A program made the translations under genes and the position numbers. 12,983 nt of DNA from Microbacteriaceae bacterium (GTDB lineage Bacteria > Actinomycetota > Actinomycetes > Actinomycetales > Microbacteriaceae). The first letter of the stretch is position 1. The number at the start of each line of letters is the position of its first letter. The notes under the pieces were generated by a model. The model made no database searches. It saw nothing but the letters and a program-made list of their open reading frames with translations, and was not told where the DNA came from. Positions 11,312-12,983 of this stretch are shown here, piece after piece. Location of the stretch: assembly GCA_022701925.1 (NCBI GenBank), contig JAKONM010000261.1, positions 1 through 12,983 of the forward strand, read 5' to 3'.

Positions 11312-11950
11312 GTGGTCCGCGTGCTGGTGATCGACAACTACGACAGCTTCGTCTACACCCTGAACGGGTACCTGCAGCAGCTGGGCGCCGAGACCGAGGT
11401 CGTGCGCAACGACACCATCCCGGTCGACGAGCTGGCCGAGCGGATCGCGCAGTTCGACGGCGTGCTGGTCTCGCCGGGGCCGGGCAAGCCCGCCGACGCC
11501 GGAGTGTCCGTGCCCGTCGTCCGCGTGGCGGTCGAGACCGGCACGCCCCTGCTCGGGGTCTGCCTCGGCCACCAGGCGATCGCAGAGGCGTTCGGCGGGG
11601 TCGTGACGAACGCCGAGGAGCTGATGCACGGCAAGACGTCGTCGGTGCTGCACGACGCCAGCACGATCTTCGACGGCGTGCCGGACCGCTTCACCGCGAC
11701 GAGGTACCACTCGCTGGCGGTCGTGGACGGGACGGTGCCGGTCGAGCTGCAGGTGACCGCCCGCACCGAGGGCGGCGTCATCATGGCGCTGCAGCACCGC
11801 GAGGCGAAGGTCTACGGCGTGCAGTTCCACCCCGAGTCGGTGATGACCGAGGGCGGCCACCGCATGCTGGCCAACTGGCTCGCGGTGATCGGCGACACGG
11901 GGGCGGTCGATCGGGCCGCAGGACTCAGCCCGCGCGTCCCCGCCTCCTGA
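11312..11950 (+). CDS. trpG: Anthranilate / aminodeoxychorismate synthase glutamine amidotransferase subunit
   Basis: This 212-aa class I glutamine amidotransferase releases ammonia from glutamine for chorismate amination in tryptophan and/or p-aminobenzoate (folate) synthesis. It begins with VLVIDNYDSFVYTL (residues 4-17) and contains the oxyanion strand SPGPGKP (54-60). The nucleophile elbow GVCLGHQAIAEAFGG (82-96) carries Cys84, and VQFHPESV (170-177) carries His173 and Glu175, so the triad is complete. The locus between crgA and pknB corresponds to trpG (Rv0013) in M. tuberculosis. No synthase component I or other trp/pab gene lies nearby, so the subunit may serve both pathways; pabA is an equally valid name. 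The GTG start fits the conserved N-terminus. The gene converges on pknB with a 13-bp gap. Confidence 0.94.
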   Translation: MVRVLVIDNYDSFVYTLNGYLQQLGAETEVVRNDTIPVDELAERIAQFDGVLVSPGPGKPADAGVSVPVVRVAVETGTPLLGVCLGHQAIAEAFGGVVTNAEELMHGKTSSVLHDASTIFDGVPDRFTATRYHSLAVVDGTVPVELQVTARTEGGVIMALQHREAKVYGVQFHPESVMTEGGHRMLANWLAVIGDTGAVDRAAGLSPRVPAS

Positions 11951-11963
11951 CCCCTCCCCGGGT

Positions 11964-12983
11964 TCAGCCGACGGGCACGGTCTCCGAGGGCGTGGGCTGC
12001 TCGGCCGCCTGGCACTGCTGCAGCACCACCGACGAGCCCTGCGGCACGGTGCCCGCACCGACCGACTGGTAGTACACGGCGTCGCTCGGCTCGCCGCAGG
12101 AGGCGGGGGCGGGCTCGACGCGCACCTGCAGGCCGAGCGCCTGCAGCGCCGAGCGGGCCTCCTCGACCGGCTGACCCGTCCAGTCCTTCAGCGCGACCAG
12201 GCCGTCGGAGACGACCAGGTCGACGGTGCTGCCCTGGTCGACCACGGCGCCGCTGTCGCGCGACGCGGAGATCACGGTGCCCGCCGGCACGTCGGTCGAG
12301 TTCTGGGTGGTGGAGGAGCCGTAGGTCAGCTTCGCGTCCGCGATCCGCTGCTTCGCCACGTCCTCCGTGACACCGGTGAGCGTCGGCACGGTCGCCTGCG
12401 CGGTGCCGGTCGAGACCCACAGCCGCACGGAGTCGCCCTTGCGCAGCACCGTGCCCGCGGCGGGGGAGGACCGGATGACGTCGCCGGCGTCGACCGCGGC
12501 GCTGGCCTGCCGGGCGACGATGGGGTTCAGGTCCAGCGCGCGCAGGGAGGCCTGCGCGCTGGCGGCGGTGGCGCCGTTCAGCCCGCGGGGCATCGTGCGG
12601 TCGTCGGCGCCGAAGCCGCCGGTGGCGATCGAGGCCACCCACAGGGCCACGGCGACGACCACGGCGACGACGAACAGCACGCCGGCCCAGATGAGGCCGG
12701 TCGGGGGGCGGCTGGAGGTGGAGGCGGGCCCCGAGTCGTCGAACGCCAGGCGGCGGGTCACCTGCTCCGAGTCCTGCTGCGCCCCGCCGAAGAGGTCGCG
12801 CTGGATCTCGATGGTGGGCAGCCGGGCGGTCGGGGTGCGTCCGGCGACCACGGCCTCCACGTCGGCTCGGAAGTCCTCGGCCGACTGGTACCGCCGCGCC
12901 TTGTCCTTCTCGAGCGCCCGCAGCACGACCGCGTCCATCTGCTCGGTCAGCGCCGGGTTGTGGCGGCTGGGCGCCCCCGGCTG
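11964..12983 (-). CDS. pknB: Serine/threonine protein kinase PknB, C-terminal part (partial)
   Basis: The frame is open through the right edge, so the N-terminal kinase lobes lie outside the window; 339 residues are present. The start reads PSRHNPALTEQMDAVVLRAL followed by EKDKARRYQSAEDFRADVEA, the C-terminal end of a Hanks-type kinase domain. A juxtamembrane linker and one membrane helix follow (LIWAGVLFVVAVVVAVALWV, about residues 97-116 of the visible part). Three PASTA repeats come next, about residues 132-193, 195-261 and 262-326, each with the late SPAAGTVLRKGDSV-type block. PASTA domains sense muropeptides or lipid II, linking growth signals to cell-wall synthesis and division. M. tuberculosis PknB has four PASTA repeats, so this ectodomain is shorter. 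The last repeat contains the only two cysteines (about 296 and 324). The tail is Pro/Thr-rich (EQPTPSETVPVG). ATG 12938 is internal, not the start. Confidence 0.95.
   Translation of the reverse strand, partial: QPGAPSRHNPALTEQMDAVVLRALEKDKARRYQSAEDFRADVEAVVAGRTPTARLPTIEIQRDLFGGAQQDSEQVTRRLAFDDSGPASTSSRPPTGLIWAGVLFVVAVVVAVALWVASIATGGFGADDRTMPRGLNGATAASAQASLRALDLNPIVARQASAAVDAGDVIRSSPAAGTVLRKGDSVRLWVSTGTAQATVPTLTGVTEDVAKQRIADAKLTYGSSTTQNSTDVPAGTVISASRDSGAVVDQGSTVDLVVSDGLVALKDWTGQPVEEARSALQALGLQVRVEPAPASCGEPSDAVYYQSVGAGTVPQGSSVVLQQCQAAEQPTPSETVPVG

Noticed and set aside
11236..11337. Extended CrgA start at 11337
   Set aside because: It would overlap trpG and add residues outside the CrgA family. 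ATG 11235 matches the family length.
12936..12938. ATG 12938 as the start of the minus-strand kinase gene
   Set aside because: The frame continues to the window edge with kinase-domain sequence (SRHNPALTEQ) before it, so the gene is truncated by the window.

Overview
The window is high-GC chromosomal DNA from an actinomycete, most likely order Micrococcales and probably Microbacteriaceae. The evidence is the GyrA sequence, the DUF3566 gene after gyrA, CrgA, and the order gyrB-gyrA-DUF3566-tRNA-Ile-tRNA-Ala ... ppiA ... crgA ... trpG/pabA - pknB. This is the conserved origin-proximal block also known from Mycobacterium tuberculosis (Rv0005 to Rv0014c), so the window probably lies close to oriC.

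Layout. Positions 1-3015 hold the last codons of gyrB, a strong hairpin, gyrA, and a DUF3566 membrane-protein gene overlapping or abutting gyrA. Positions 3085-3381 hold tRNA-Ile(GAU) and tRNA-Ala(UGC). Each tRNA is followed by a copy of an ~87-bp duplicated segment carrying a hairpin whose arms differ in compensated fashion between copies. Positions 3481-8537 look like an accessory insertion relative to the mycobacterial order: a small DUF6197-like gene and a large bifunctional proline-catabolic gene putA on the minus strand, and a divergent LysR-type regulator on the plus strand. The putA-lysR gap carries a 20-bp dyad suited to be the regulator's operator. A perfect 20-bp-arm terminator separates lysR from a convergent gene for a Lys/Ala-rich, tail-anchored membrane protein.

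Positions 9465-10750 encode a cyclophilin and, 5 nt later, a rhomboid protease. The 236-bp non-coding gap after them contains two TCCACA-N13-TGTGGA dyads resembling actinobacterial DnaA boxes. Then come divergent crgA (minus) and the glutamine amidotransferase trpG/pabA (plus), and finally the C-terminal part of the PASTA-domain Ser/Thr kinase PknB, which enters from the right edge on the minus strand.

The core genes serve DNA supercoiling, translation, protein folding and processing, septation and cell-wall signalling. The putA-lysR pair is a self-contained module converting proline to glutamate. Four genes (putA, ppiA, crgA, trpG) lack a usable Shine-Dalgarno and instead have an xAxxxT hexamer exactly 6 nt before the start codon, suggesting leaderless transcripts. 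I saw no CRISPR array, insertion sequence or clear phage gene. The items most deserving a second look are the paired DnaA-box-like dyads, the covarying repeats after the tRNAs, and the leaderless pattern.
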